From Luidia sarsii (taxonomy: Eukaryota > Echinodermata > Asteroidea > Paxillosida > Luidiidae): a stretch of DNA of 64,000 bases. The translations under genes were made by a program, and so were the position numbers. The first letter of the stretch is position 1. Every line of letters starts with the position of its first letter. The notes under the pieces are model-generated. The model did not search any database and was not told the DNA's origin. It saw nothing but the letters and a program-made list of their open reading frames with translations. Of the stretch, positions 37,220 through 51,385 are shown one piece after another. The stretch covers positions 22,271,027 through 22,335,026 of the forward strand of contig OX465109.1 of assembly GCA_949987565.1 (NCBI GenBank), read 5' to 3'.

Positions 37220-40200
37220 ACGGCAACCCTCCAAACCAAACTGTCGTCCATCGACTCCTGTGACGGCAACCCTCCAAACCAAACTGTCGTTCGTCAACTC
37301 CTGTGACGACAACCCTCCAAACAAAACTGTCGTCCATCGCCTCCTGTGACGGCAACCCTCCAAACCAAACTGTCGTTCGTCGACTCCTGTGACGACAACC
37401 CTCCAAACAAAACTGTCGTCCATCGACTCCTGTGACGGCAACCCTCCAAACCAAACTGTCGTTCGTCGACTCCTGTGACGACAACCCTCCACACCAAACT
37501 GTCGTCCATCGACTCCTGTGACGGCAACCCTCCAAAGCAAACTGTCGTCCTCGAGTCCTGCGACGGCAACCCTCCAAACAAAACTGTCGTCCATCGACTT
37601 CTGTGACGGCAACCCTCCAAACCAAACTGTCGTCCATCGACCCCTGTGACGACAACCCTCCAAACCAAACTGTCGTCCATCGACTCCTGTGACGGCAACC
37701 TTCCAAACGAAACTGTCGTTCGTCGACTCCTGTGACGACAACCCTCCAAACCAAACTGCCTTCCTTCGACTCCTGTGACGGCAACCCTCCAAACGAAACT
37801 GTCGTTTGTCGACTCCTGTGACGGCAACCCTCTAAACAAAACTGCCTTCTGTCAACTCTTGTGACGGCAACCCTGTAAACGAAACTGTCGTCTGTCGACT
37901 CCTGTGACGGCAACCCTCGAAACAAACTGTCGTCCACCGACTCCTGTGACGGCAACCCTCCAAACCAAACTGTCGTCTGTCGACTCCTGCGACGGCAACC
38001 CTCCAAACCACACTGTCGTCCATCGACTCCTGTGATGACAACCCTCCAAACCAAACTGTCGTCCATCGAGTCTTGCGACGGCAACCCTCCAAACCAAACT
38101 GTCGTCCGGCGAATCCTGTGACAACAACCCTCCAAACCAAACTGTCGTCCATCGAGTCCTGCGATGACAACCCTCCAAACGAAACTATCGTTCGTCGACT
38201 CCTCTGACAACAACCCTCCAAACCAAACTGTCGTTCCTCGACTCCTGTGACGGCAACCCTCCCAACCAAACTGTTGTCTGTCGACTCCTGTGACGGCAAC
38301 CCTCCAAACCAAACTGTTGTCCATCGGCTCCTGTGACGGCAACCCTCCAAACCAAACTTTTGTCCATCGACTCCTGTGACGGCAACCCTCCAAACCAAAC
38401 TGTCGTTCGTCGACTCCTGTGACGGCAACCCTCCAAAGCAAACTGTCGTCCATCGACTCCTGTGACGACAACCCTCCAAACCAAACTGTCGTCCTTCGAG
38501 TCCTGCGACGGCAACCCTCCAAACCAAACTATCGTTCGTCGACTCCTGTGACGACAACCCTCCAAACGAAACTGTCGTTCGTCGACTCCTGTGACGGCAA
38601 CCCTCCAAACGAAACTGTCATCCTCGACTCCTGTGACGGCAACCCTCCAAACGAAACTGTCGTTCGTCGACTCCTGTGACGGCAACCCTCCAAACCAAAC
38701 TGTCGTCTTTCGACTCCTGCGACGGCAACCCTCCAAACCACACTGTCGTTCATAGACTCCTGTGACGACAACCCTCCAAACCAAACTGTCGTCCATCGAG
38801 TCTTGCGACGGCAACCCTCCGAACCAAACTGTCGTCCGGCGAATCCTGTGACAACAACCCTCCAAACCAAACTGTCGTCCATCGAGTCCTGCGATGACAA
38901 CCCTCCAAACGAAACTATCTTTCGTCGACTCCTGTGACAACAACCCTCCAAAGGAAACTGCCGTCCATCGAGTCCTTTGACGGCAACCCTCCAAACCAAA
39001 CTGTCGTCCTCGAGTCCTGCGACGACAACCCTCCAAACCAAACTGTCGTCAGTCGACTCCTGCGATGGCAACCCTTCAAACAAAGCCATCGTCCTCGAAT
39101 CCTGTGACGACAACCCTCCAAACCAAACTGTCGTTCGTCGACTCCTGTGATGGCAACCCTCCAAACGAAACTGTCGTTCGTCGACTCCTGTGACGACAAC
39201 CCTCCAAACGAAACTGTCGTTCGTCGACTCCTGTGACGACAACCCTCCAAATGAAACTGTCGTTGGTCGACTCCTGTGACGACAACCCTCCAAACAAAAC
39301 TGTCGTCCATCGAGTCCTGCGATGGCAACCCTCCAAACCAAACTGTCGTTCGTCGACTCCTGTGACGGCAACCCTCCAAACCACACTGTCGTCCATCAAC
39401 TCCTGTGACGACAACCCTCCAAACCAAACTGTCGTCCATCGACTCCTGTGACGGCAACCCTCCCTACCAAACTGTCGTCTGTCGACTCCTGTGACGGCAA
39501 CCCTCAAAACAAACTGTCGTCCATCGACTCCTGTGACGGCAAGCCTCCAAACCAAACTGTCGTCCATCAACTCCTGTGACGACAACCCTCCAAACCAAAC
39601 TGTCGTCCCTCGACTCCTGTGACGGCAACCCTCCAAACCAAACTGTCGTCTGTCGACTCCTGTGACGACAACCCTCCAAACCAAACTGCCTTCCTTCGAC
39701 TCCTGTGACGGCAACCCTCCAAACGAAACTGTCGTTTGTCGACTCCTGTGACGGCAACCCTCTAAACAAAACTGCCTTCTGTCAACTCTTGTGACGGCAA
39801 CCCTGTAAACGAAACTGTCGTCTGTCGACTCCTGTGACGGCAACCCTCGAAACAAACTGTCGTCCACCGACTCCTGTGACGGCAACCCTCCAAACCAAAC
39901 TGTCGTCTGTCGACTCCTGCGACGGCAACCCTCCAAACCACACTGTCGTCCATCGACTCCTGTGATGACAACCCTCCAAACCAAACTGTCGTCCATCGAG
40001 TCTTGCGACGGTAACCCTCCAAACCAAACTGTCGTCCGGCGAATCCTGTGACAATAACCCTCCAAACCAAACTGTCGTCCATCGAGTCCTGCGATGACAA
40101 CCCTCCAAACAAAACTATCGTTCGTCGACTCCTCTGACAACAACCCTCCAAACCAAACTGTCGTTCCTCGACTCCTGTGACGGCAACCCTCCCAACCAAA

Positions 40201-41190
40201 CTGTCGTCTGTCGACTCCTGTGACGGCAACCCTCCAAACCAAACTGTTGTCCATCGACTCCTGTGACGGCAACCCTCCAAACCAAACTTTTGTCCATCGA
40301 CTCCTGTGACGGCAACCCTCCAAACCAAACTGTCGTTCGTCGACTCCTGTGACGGCAACCCTCCAAAGCAAACTGTCGTCCATCGACTCCTGTGACGACA
40401 ACCCTCCAATCCAAACTGTCGTCCTTCGAGTCCTGCGATGGCAACCCTCCAAACCAAACTATCGTTCGTCGACTCCTGTGACGACAACCCTCCAAACGAA
40501 ACTGTCGTTCGTCGACTCCTGTGACGACAACCCTCCAAACCAAACTGTCATCCTCGACTCCTGTGACGGCAACCCTCCAAACGAAACTGTCGTTCGTCGA
40601 CTCCTGTGACGGCAACCCTCCAAACCAAACTGTCGTCTTTCGACTCCTGCGACGGCAACCCTCCAAACCACACTGTCGTCCATAGACTCCTGTGACGACA
40701 ACCCTCCAAACCAAACTGTCGTCCATCGAGTCTTGCGACGGCAACCCTCCGAACCAAACTGTCGTCCGGCGAATCCTGTGACAACAACCCTCCAAACCAA
40801 ACTGTCGTCCATCGACTCCTGTGACGGCAACCCTCCCTACCAAACTGTCGTCTGTCGACTCCTGTGACGGCAACCCTCCAAACCAAACTGTCGTCCATCG
40901 ACTCCTGTGACGGCTAGCCTCCAAACCAAACTGTCGTCCATCAGCTCCTGTGACGACAACCCTCCAAACCAAACTGTCGTCCCTCGACTCCTGTGACGGC
41001 AACCCTCCAAACCAAACTGTCGTCTGTCGACTCCTGTGACGGCAACCCTCCAAACCAAACTGTCGTCCATCGACTCCTGCGACGGCAACCCTCCAAACCA
41101 AACTGTCGTCCATCGACTCCTGTGACGGCAACCCTCCAAACCAAACTGTCGTCCATCAACTCCTGTGACGGCAACCCTCCAAACCAAACT
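37218..41190. repeat. 4-kb block, third copy of the 16.0-20.0 kb segment
   Basis: This block matches 31467-35439 at an offset of 5,751 bp, and hence also 16.02-19.96 kb. Markers at 37830 and 39760 keep the 1,930-bp spacing. GACGGTAACCC is shared by all three copies. Private changes include AAAGCCATCG near 39086, where the others read AAAGCCGTCG. Confidence 0.91.
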
Positions 41191-41637
41191 GTTGTCCATC
41201 GACTCCTGTGACGGCAACCCTCCAAACCAAACTGTCGTCCATCGACTCCTTTGACAGCAACCCTCCAAACCAAACTGTCGTCTGTCAACTCCTGCGATGG
41301 CAACCCTCCAAACCAAACTGTCGTCCTCTAATCCTGTGACGACAACCCTCCAAACCAAACTGTCGTCCATCGACTCCTGTGACGACAACCCTCCAAACGA
41401 AACTGTCGTTCGTCGACTCCTGTGACGACAACCCTCCCAACGAAACTGTCGTTCGTCGACTCCTGTGACAACAACCCTCCAAACCAAACTGTCGTCCATC
41501 GACTCCTGTGACGGCAACCCTCCAAACCAAACTGTCGTTCGTCGACTCCTTTGACGGCAACCCTCCAAACCAAACTGTCGTCCATCAACTCCTGTGACGG
41601 CAACCCTCCAAACCAAACTGTAGTCCATCGACTCCTG

Positions 41638-43920
41638 TGACGGCAACCCTCCAAACCAAACTGTCGTCCATCGACTCCTGTGACGGCAACCCTCCAAACC
41701 AAACTGTCGTTCGTCAACTCCTGTGACGACAACCCTCCAAACAAAACTGTCGTCCATCGCCTCCTGTGACGGCAACCCTCCAAACCAAACTGTCGTTCGT
41801 CGACTCCTGTGACGACAACCCTCCAAACAAAACTGTCGTCCATCGACTCCTGTGACGGCAACCCTCCAAACCAAACTGTCGTTCGTCGACTCCTGTGACG
41901 ACAACCCTCCACACCAAACTGTCGTCCATCGACTCCTGTGACGGCAACCCTCCAAAGCAAACTGTCGTCCTCGAGTCCTGCGACGGCAACCCTCCAAACA
42001 AAACTGTCGTCCATCGACTTCTGTGACGGCAACCCTCCAAACCAAACTGTCGTCCATCGACTCCTGTGACGACAACCCTCCAAACCAAACTGTCGTCCAT
42101 CGACTCCTGTGATGGCAACCTTCCAAACGAAACTGTCGTTCGTCGACTCCTGTGACGACAACCCTCCAAACCAAACTGCCTTCCTTCGACTCCTGTGACG
42201 GCAACCCTCCAAACGAAACTGTCGTTTGTCGACTCCTGTGACGGCAACCCTCTAAACAAAACTGCCTTCTGTCAACTCTTGTGACGGCAACCCTGTAAAC
42301 GAAACTGTCGTCTGTCGACTCCTGTGACGGCAACCCTCGAAACAAACTGTCGTCCACCGACTCCTGTGACGGCAACCCTCCAAACCAAACTGTCGTCTGT
42401 CGACTCCTGCGACGGCAACCCTCCAAACCACCTTGTCGTCCATCGACTCCTGTGATGACAACCCTCCAAACCAAACTGTCGTCCATCGAGTCTTGCGACG
42501 GCAACCCTCCAAACCAAACTGTCGTCCGGCGAATCCTGTGACAACAACCCTCCAAACCAAACTGTCGTCCATCGAGTCCTGCGATGACAACCCTCCAAAC
42601 GAAACTATCGTTCGTCGACTCCTCTGACAACAACCCTCCAAACCAAACTGTCGTTCCTCGACTCCTGTGACGGCAACCCTCCCAACCAAACTGTCGTCTG
42701 TCGACTCCTGTGACGGCAACCCTCCAAACCAAACTGTTGTCCATCGGCTCCTGTGACGGCAACCCTCCAAACCAAACTTTTGTCCATCGACTCCTGTGAC
42801 GGCAACCCTCCAAACCAAACTGTCGTTCGTCGACTCCTGTGACGGCAACCCTCCAAAGCAAACTGTCGTCCATCGACTCCTGTGACGACAACCCTCCAAA
42901 CCAAACTGTCGTCCTTCGAGTCCTGCGACGGCAACCCTCCAAACCAAACTATCGTTCGTCGACTCCTGTGACGACAACCCTCCAAACGAAACTGTCGTTC
43001 GTCGACTCCTGTGACGACAACCCTCCAAACCAAACTGTCATCCTCGACTCCTGTGACGGCAACCCTCCAAACGAAACTGTCGTTCGTCGACTCCTGTGAC
43101 GGCAACCCTCCAAACCAAACTGTCGTCTTTGGACTCCTGCGACGGCAACCCTCCAAACCACACTGTCGTCCATAGACTCCTGTGACGACAACCCTCCAAA
43201 CCAAACTGTCGTCCATCGAGTCTTGCGACGGCAACCCTCCGAACCAAACTGTCGTCCGGCGAATCCTGTGACAACAACCCTCCAAACCAAACTGTCGTCC
43301 ATCGAGTCCTGCGATGACAACCCTCCAAACGAAACTATCTTTCGTCGACTCCTGTGACAACAACCCTCCAAAGGAAACTGCCGTCCATCGAGTCCTTTGA
43401 CGGCAACCCTCCAAACCAAACTGTCGTCCTCGAGTCCTGCGACGACAACCCTCCAAACCAAACTGTCGTCAGTCGACTCCTGCGATGGCAACCCTTCAAA
43501 CAAAGCCGTCGTCCTCGAATCCTGTGACGACAACCCTCCAAACCAAACTGTCGTTCGTCGACTCCTGTGATGGCAACCCTCCAAACGAAACTGTCGTTCG
43601 TCGACTCCTGTGACGACAACCCTCCAAACGAAACTGTCGTTCGTCGACTCCTGTGACGACAACCCTCCAAATGAAACTGTCGTTGGTCGACTCCTGTGAC
43701 GACAACCCTCCAAACAAAACTGTCGTCCATCGAGTCCTGCGATGGCAACCCTCCAAACCAAACTGTCGTTCGTCGACTCCTGTGACGGCAACCCTCCAAA
43801 CAACACTGTCGTCCATCAACTCCTGTGACGACAACCCTCCAAACCAAACTGTCGTCCATCGACTCCTGTGACGGCAACCCTCCCTACCAAACTGTCGTCT
43901 GTCGACTCCTGTGACGGCAA
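41638..43920. repeat. 2.3-kb block, partial fourth copy
   Basis: This block matches 37218-39500 at an offset of 4,420 bp, then diverges where the third copy reads CCTCAAAACAAACTG and this copy reads CTCTCCAAACC. It carries the private change CAAACCACCTTGTCG near 42430. Confidence 0.88.
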
Positions 43921-45184
43921 CTCTCCAAACCAAACTGTCGTCCATCGACTCCTGTGACGGCAAGCCTCCAAACCAAACTGTCGTCCATCAACTCCTGTGA
44001 CGACAACCCTCCAAACCAAACTGTCGTCCCTCGACTCCTGTGACGGCAACCCTCCAAACCAAACTGTCGTCTGTCGACTCCTGTGACGGCAACCCTCCAA
44101 ACCAAACTGTCGTCCATCGACTCCTGCGACGGCAACCCTCGAAACCAAACTGTCGTCCATCGACTCCTGTGACGGCAACCCTCCAAACCAAACTGTCGTC
44201 CATCAACTCCTGTGACGGCAACCCTCCAAACCAAACTGTTGTCCATCGACTCCTGTGACGGCAACCCTCCAAACCAAACTGTCGTCCATCGACTCCTTTG
44301 ACGGCAACCCTCCAAACCAAACTGTCGTCTGTCAACTCCTGCGATGGCAACCCTCCAAACCAAACTGTCGTCCTCTAATCCTGTGACGACAACCCTCCAA
44401 ACCAAACTGTTGTCCATCGACTCCTGTGACGACAACCCTCCAAACGAAACTGTCGTTCGTCGACTCCTGTGACGACAACCCTCCCAACGAAACTGTCGTT
44501 CGTCGACTCCTGTGACAACAACCCTCCAAACGAAACTGTCGTTCAAGACTCCCGTGACGGCAACCCTCCAAACCAATCTGTCGTTCGTCGACTCCTGTGA
44601 TGGCAACCCTCCAAACCACACTGACGTCCATCGACTCCTGTGACGACAACCTTCCAAACCAAACTGTCGTCCATCGAGTCCTGCGACGGCAACCCTCCAA
44701 ACCAAACTATCGTTCGTCGCCTCCTGTGACGACAACCCTCCAAACCAAACTGTCTTTCGTCGACTCCTGTGACGACAACCCTCCAAACGAAACTGTCATC
44801 CTCGACTCCTGTGACGGCAACCCTCCAAACGAAACTGTCGTTCGTCGACTCCTGTGACGACAACCCTCCAAACCAAACTGTCGTCCTCGACTCCTGTGAC
44901 GGCATCCTTCCAAACCAAACTGTCGTCTGTCAACTCCTGCGATGGCAACCCTCCAAACCAAACTGTCGTCCTCTAATCCTGTGACGACAACCCTCCAAAC
45001 CAAACTGTCGTCTGTTGACTCCTGCGACGGCAACCCTCCAAACCATACTGTCGACCATCGACTCCTGTGACAACAACCCTCCAAACCAAACTGTCGTCCT
45101 CGAGTCCTGCGACGGCAACCCTCCAAACCAAACTGTCGTCCGTCGACTCCTGTGACGACAACCCTCCAAACCAAACTGTCGTCC

Positions 45185-45692
45185 GTCGACTCCTGTGACG
45201 ACAACCTTCCAAACCAAACTGTCGTCCATCGAGTCCTGCTATGGCAACCCTCCAAACGAAACTGTCGTCTGTCTTCTCCTGCGACAGTAAACCTCCAAAC
45301 GAAACTGTTGTCCATCGACTCCTGTGACGGCTACCCTCTAAACAAAACTGCCTTCTGTCAACTCCTGTAACGGCAACCCTGTACAAGAAACTGTCGTCTG
45401 TCGACTCCTGTGACGGCAACCCTCCAAACCAAACTGTCGTCCACCGACTCCTGTGACGACAACCCTCCAAACCAAACTGACGTCCATCGACTCCTGTGAT
45501 GACAACCCTCCAGACGAAACTGTCGTCCGTCGACTCCTGTGATGCCAACCTTCAAAACCAAACTGATGTCCGTCGACTTCTTTGACAGCAACCCTCCAAA
45601 CCAAACTGTCGTCTGTCGAATTCTGTGACAGCAACCATCCAAACCAAACTGTCATCCATTATTTCCTGTGACGCGAACCCTCCAAACGAAAC
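45185..45692. repeat. Diverged monomer cluster, matches 60586-61093
   Basis: This is a run of unusual monomers, including TGCTATGGC, GCGACAGTAAACC, a GGCTACCCTCTAAAC version of the marker, GTACAAGAAACTG, CCAGACGAAACTG and CATTATTTCC. The same series recurs at an offset of 15,401 bp. These variants otherwise occur only in the last 4 kb of the window and near 53.6 kb. Confidence 0.88.
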
Positions 45693-46022
45693 TGTCATCC
45701 GTCAACTCCTAAGACGACAACCCTCCAACCAAACTGTCGTCCATCGACTCCTCTGACGACAACCCTCCAAACCAAACTGTTGTCTGTCGACTCCTGTGAC
45801 GGCAACCCTCCAAACCAAACTGTCGTCCGTAGACTCCTTTGATGACAACCCTCTAAACCGAATTGTAATCCGTTGACTCCTGTGACGGCAACCCTCCAAA
45901 CCAAACTGTCGTTCGTCGACTCCTGTTACGACAACCCTCCAAACCAAACTGTCGTCCATCGACTCCTGTGACGACAACCCCCCAAACCACACTGTCGTCC
46001 ATCGACTCCTGTGATGGCAACC
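45543..46022. repeat. 480-bp block repeated at 53608-54087
   Basis: The two blocks are offset by 8,065 bp and share several rare variants: GATGCCAACCTTC, the CATTATTTCC monomer, GTGACGCGAACC, CTCCAACCAAACTG with a missing base, CTCTAAACCGAATTG and CTGTTACGAC. This kind of monomer looks older or less homogenised than the consensus type. Confidence 0.9.
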
Positions 46023-46149
46023 CTCCAAACCAAACTGTCGTTCGTCGACTCCTGTGAAAGCAACCCTCCAAACCAAACTGTCATTCGTCGACTCCTATTA
46101 CGACAACCCTCCAAACCAAACTGTCGTCCATCGACTCCTGTGAAGGTAA

Positions 46150-48724
46150 CCCTCCAAACCAAACTGTCGTCCATCGAGTCCTGCGATGACAACCCTCCAA
46201 ACGAAACTATCGTTCGTCGACTCCTCTGACAACAACCCTCCAAACCAAACTGTCGTTCGTCGACTCCTGTGACGGCAACCCTCCTAATCAAACTGTCGTC
46301 TGTCGACTCCTGTGAGGGCAACCCTCCAAACCAAACTGTTGTCCATCGACTCCTGTGACGGCAACCCTCCAAACCAAACTGTCGTCCATCGACTCCTGTG
46401 ACGGCAACCCTCCAAACCAAACTGTCGTTCGTCGACTCCTGTGACGGCAACCCTCCACACCAAACTGTCGTCCATCAACTCCTGTGACGGCAACCCTCCA
46501 AACCAAACTGTAGTCCATCGACTCCTGTGACGGCAACCCTCCAAACCAAACTGTCGTCCATCGACTCCTGTGACGGCAACCCTCCAAACCAAACTGTCGT
46601 TCGTCGACTCCTGTGACGACAACCCTCCAAACAAAACTGTCGTCCATCGCCTCCTGTGACGGCAACCCTCCAAACCAAACTGTCGTTCGTCGACTCCTGT
46701 GACGACAACCCTCCACACCAAACTGTCGTCCATCGACTCCTGTGACGGCAACCCTCCAAAGCAAACTGTCGTCCTCGAGTCCTGCGACGGCAACCCTCCA
46801 AACAAAACTGTCGTCCATCGACTTCTGTGACGGCAACCCTCCAAACCAAACTGTCGTCCATCGACTCCTGTGACAACAACCCTCCAAACCAAACTGTCGT
46901 CCATCGACTCCTGTGACGGCAACCCTCCAAACGAAACTGTCGTTCGTCGACTCCTGTGACGACAACCCTCCAAACCAAACTGCCTTTCTTCGACTCCTGT
47001 GACGGCAACCCTCCAAACAAAACTGTCGTTTGTCGACTCCTGTGACGGCAACCCTCTAAACAAAACTGCCTTCTGTCAACTCTTGTGACGGCAACCCTGT
47101 AAACGAAACTGTCGTCTGTCGACTCCTGTGACGGCAACCCTCCAAACAAACTGTCGTCCACCGACTCCTGTGACGGCAACCCTCCAAACCAAACTGTCGT
47201 CTGTCGACTCCTGCGACGGCAACCCTCCAAACCACACTGTCGTCCATCGACTCCTGTGACGACAACCCTCCAAACCAAACTGTCGTCCATCGAGTCTTGC
47301 GACGGCAACCCTCCAAACCAAACTGTCGTCCGGCGAATCCTGTGACAACAACCCTCCAAACCAAACTGTCGTCCATCGAGTCCTGCGATGACAACCCTCC
47401 AAACGAAACTATCGTTCGTCGACTCCTCTGACAACAACCCTCCAAACCAAACTATCGTTCGTCGACTCCTGTGACGGCAACCCTCCCAACCAAACTGTCG
47501 TCTGTCGACTCCTGTGACGGCAACCCTCCAAACCAAACTGTTGTCCATCGACTTCTGTGACGGCAACCCTCCAAACCAAACTGTCGTCCATCGACTCCTG
47601 TGACGACAACCCTCCAAACCAAACTGTCGTTCGTCGACTCCTGTGACGGCAACCCTCCAAAGCAAACTGTCGTCCATCGACTCCTGTGACGACAACCCTC
47701 CAAACCAAACTGTCGTCCATCGAGTCCTGCGACGGCAACCCTCCAAACCAAACTATCGTTCGTCGACTCCTGTGACGACAACCCTCCAAACGAAACTGTC
47801 GTTCGTCGACTCCTGTGACGACAACCCTCCAAACCAAACTGTCATCCTCGACTCCTGTGACGGCAACCCTCCAAACAAACTGTCGTCCACCGACTCCTGT
47901 GACGGCAACCCTCCAAACCAAACTGTCGTCTGTCGACTCCTGCGACGGCAACCCTCCAAACCACACTGTCGTCCATCGACTCCTGTGACGACAACCCTCC
48001 AAACCAAACTGTCGTCCATCGAGTCTTGCGACGGCAACCCTCCAAACCAAACTGTCGTCCGGCGAATCCTGTGACAACAACCCTCCAAACCAAACTGTCG
48101 TCCATCGAGTCCTGCGATGACAACCCTCCAAACGAAACTATCGTTCGTCGACTCCTCTGACAACAACCCTCCAAACCAAACTGTCGTTCGTCGACTCCTG
48201 TGACGGCAACCCTCCCAACCAAACTGTCGTCTGTCGACTCCTGTGACGGCAACCCTCCAAACCAAACTGTTGTCCATCGACTCCTGTGACGGCAACCCTC
48301 CAAACCAAACTGTCGTCCATCGACTCCTGTGACGGCAACCCTCCAAACCAAACTGTCGTTCGTCGACTCCTGTGACGGCAACCCTCCAAAGCAAACTGTC
48401 GTCCATCGACTCCTGTGACGACAACCCTCCAAAACAAACTGTCGTCCATCGAGTCCTGCGACGGCAACCCTCCAAACCAAACTATCGTTCGTCGACTCCT
48501 GTGACGACAACCCTCCAAACGAAACTGTCGTTCGTCGACTCCTGTGACGACAACCCTCCAAACCAAACTGTCATCCTCGACTCCTGTGACGGCAACCCTC
48601 CAAACGAAACTGTCGTTCGTCGACTCCTGTGACGGCAACCCTCCAAACCAAACTGTCGTCTTTCGACTCCTGCGACGGCAACCCTCCAAACCACACTGTC
48701 GTCCATAGACTCCTGTGACGACAA
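46150..48724. repeat. 2.6-kb tandem doublet, left unit
   Basis: This unit and 48725-51385 form a tandem pair. The offset is 2,575 bp at the left and 2,661 bp after about 46.7 kb, because the right unit has two more monomers near 49.2-49.3 kb. Shared features are the AATCAAACTG monomer (about 46285 and 48860), CTGTGAGGGC, the CTCTAAAC marker (47054 and 49715) and a CCTCCAAACAAACTG 42-bp unit. Confidence 0.9.
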
Positions 48725-51385
48725 CCCTCCAAACCAAACTGTCGTCCATCGAGTCCTGCGATGACAACCCTCCAAACGAAACTATCGTTCGTCGACTCCT
48801 CTGACAACAACCCTCCAAACCAAACTGTCGTTCGTCGACTCCTGTGACGGCAACCCTCCCAATCAAACTGTCGTCTGTCAACTCCTGTGAGGGCAACCCT
48901 CCAAACCAAACTGTTGTCCATCGACTCCTGTGACGGCAACCCTCCAAACCAAACTGTCGTCCATCGACTCCTGTGACGGCAACCCTCCAAACCAAACTGT
49001 CGTTCGTCGACTCCTGTGACGGCAACCCTCCACACCAAACTGTCGTCCATCAACTCCTGTGACGGCAACCCTCCAAACCAAACTGTAGTCCATCGACTCC
49101 TGTGACGGCAACCCTCCAAACCAAACTGTCGTCCATCGACTCCTGTGACGGCAACCCTCCAAACCAAACTGTCGTTCGTCGACTCCTGTGACGACAACCC
49201 TCCAAACAAAACTGTCGTCCATCGCCTCCTGTGACGTCATCCCTCCAAACCAAACTGTCGTTCGTCGACTCCTGTGACGACAACCCTCCAAACAAAACTG
49301 TCGTCCATCGACTCCTGTGACGGCAACCCTCCAAACCAAACTGTCGTTCGTCGACTCCTGTGACGACAACCCTCCACACCAAACTGTCGTCCATCGACTC
49401 CTGTGACGGCAACCCTCCAAAGCAAACTGTCGTCCTCGAGTCCTGCGACGGCAACCCTCCAAACAAAACTGTCGTCCATCGACTTCTGTGACGGCAACCC
49501 TCCAAACCAAACTGTCGTCCATCGACTCCTGTGACGACAACCCTCCAAACCAAACTGTCGTCCATCGACTCCTGTGACGGCAACCCTCCAAACGAAACTG
49601 TCGTTCGTCGACTCCTGTGACGACAACCCTCCAAACCAAACTGCCTTCCTTCGACTCCTGTGACGGCAACCCTCCAAACAAAACTGTCGTTTGTCGACTC
49701 CTGTGACGGCAACCCTCTAAACAAAACTGCCTTCTGTCAACTCTTGTGACGGCAACCCTGTAAACGAAACTGTCGTCTGTCGACTCCTGTGACGGCAACC
49801 CTCCAAACAAACTGTCGTCCACCGACTCCTGTGACGGCAACCCTCCAAACCAAACTGTCGTCTGTCGACTCCTGCGACTGCAACCCTCCAAACCACACTG
49901 TCGTCCATCGACTCCTGTGACGACAACCCTCCAAACCAAACTGTCGTCCATCGAGTCTTGCGACGGCAACCCTCCAAACCAAACTGTCGTCCGGCGAATC
50001 CTGTGACAACAACCCTCCAAACCAAACTGTCGTCCATCGAGTCCTGCGATGACAACCCTCCAAACGAAACTATCGTTCGTCGACTCCTCTGACAACAACC
50101 CTCCAAACCAAACTATCGTTCGTCGACTCCTGTGACGGCAACCCTCCCAACCAAACTGTCGTCTGTCGACTCCTGTGACGGCAACCCTCCAAACCAAACT
50201 GTTGTCCATCGACTCCTGTGACGGCAACCCTCCAAACCAAACTGTCGTCCATCGACTCCTGTGACGGCAACCCTCCAAACCAAACTGTCGTTCGTCGACT
50301 CCTGTGACGGCAACCCTCCAAAGCAAACTGTCGTCCATCGACTCCTGTGACGACAACCCTCCAAAACAAACTGTCGTCCATCGAGTCCTGCGACGGCAAC
50401 CCTCCAAACCAAACTATCGTTCGTCGACTCCTGTGACGACAACCCTCCAAACGAAACTGTCGTTTGTCGACTCCTGTGACGACAACCCTCCAAACCAAAC
50501 TGTCATCCTCGACTCCTGTGACGGCAACCCTCCAAACAAACTGTCGTCCACCGACTCCTGTGACGGCAACCCTCCAAACCAAACTGTCGTCTGTCGACTC
50601 CTGCGACGGCAACCCTCCAAACCACACTGTCGTCCATCGACTCCTGTGACGACAACCCTCCAAACCAAACTGTCGTCCATCGAGTCTTGCGACGGCAACC
50701 CTCCAAACCAAACTGTCGTCCGGCGAATCCTGTGACAACAACCCTCCAAACCAAACTGTCGTCCATCGAGTCCTGCGATGACAACCCTCCAAACGAAACT
50801 ATCGTTCGTCGACTCCTCTGACAACAACCCTCCAAACCAAACTGTCGTTCGTCGACTCCTGTGACGGCAACCCTCCCAACCAAACTGTCGTCTGTCGACT
50901 CCTGTGACGGCAACCCTCCAAACCAAACTGTTGTCCATCGACTCCTGTGACGGCAACCCTCCAAACCAAACTGTCGTCCATCGACTCCTGTGACGGCAAC
51001 CCTCCAAACCAAACTGTCGTTCGTCGACTCCTGTGACGGCAACCCTCCAAAGCAAACTGTCGTCCATCGACTCCTGTAATGGCAACCCTCCAAAACAAAC
51101 TGTCGTCCATCGAGTCCTGCGACGGCAACCCTCCAAACCAAACTATCGTTCGTCGACTCCTGTGACGACAACCCTCCAAACGAAACTGTCGTTCGTCGAC
51201 TCCTGTGACGACAACCCTCCAAACCAAACTGTCATCCTCGACTCCTGTGACGGCAACCCTCCAAACGAAACTGTCGTTCGTCGACTCCTGTGACGGCAAC
51301 CCTCCAAACCAAACTGTCGTCTTTCGACTCCTGCGACGGCAACCCTCCAAACCACACTGTCGTCCATAGACTCCTGTGACGACAA
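48725..51385. repeat. 2.6-kb tandem doublet, right unit
   Basis: This is the second unit of the pair. It has a GTGACGTCATCCC variant near 49236 and an extra two-monomer segment. Part of it (marker neighbourhood 49715-50400) matches 55162-55850 at an offset of 5,447 bp. Confidence 0.9.

Noticed and set aside
45650..45675. Promoter or polyadenylation signal at the AT-rich CCATTATTTCC motif
   Set aside because: It is a monomer variant in the normal 43-bp register, copied seven times with its neighbours. No transcription unit is associated with it.
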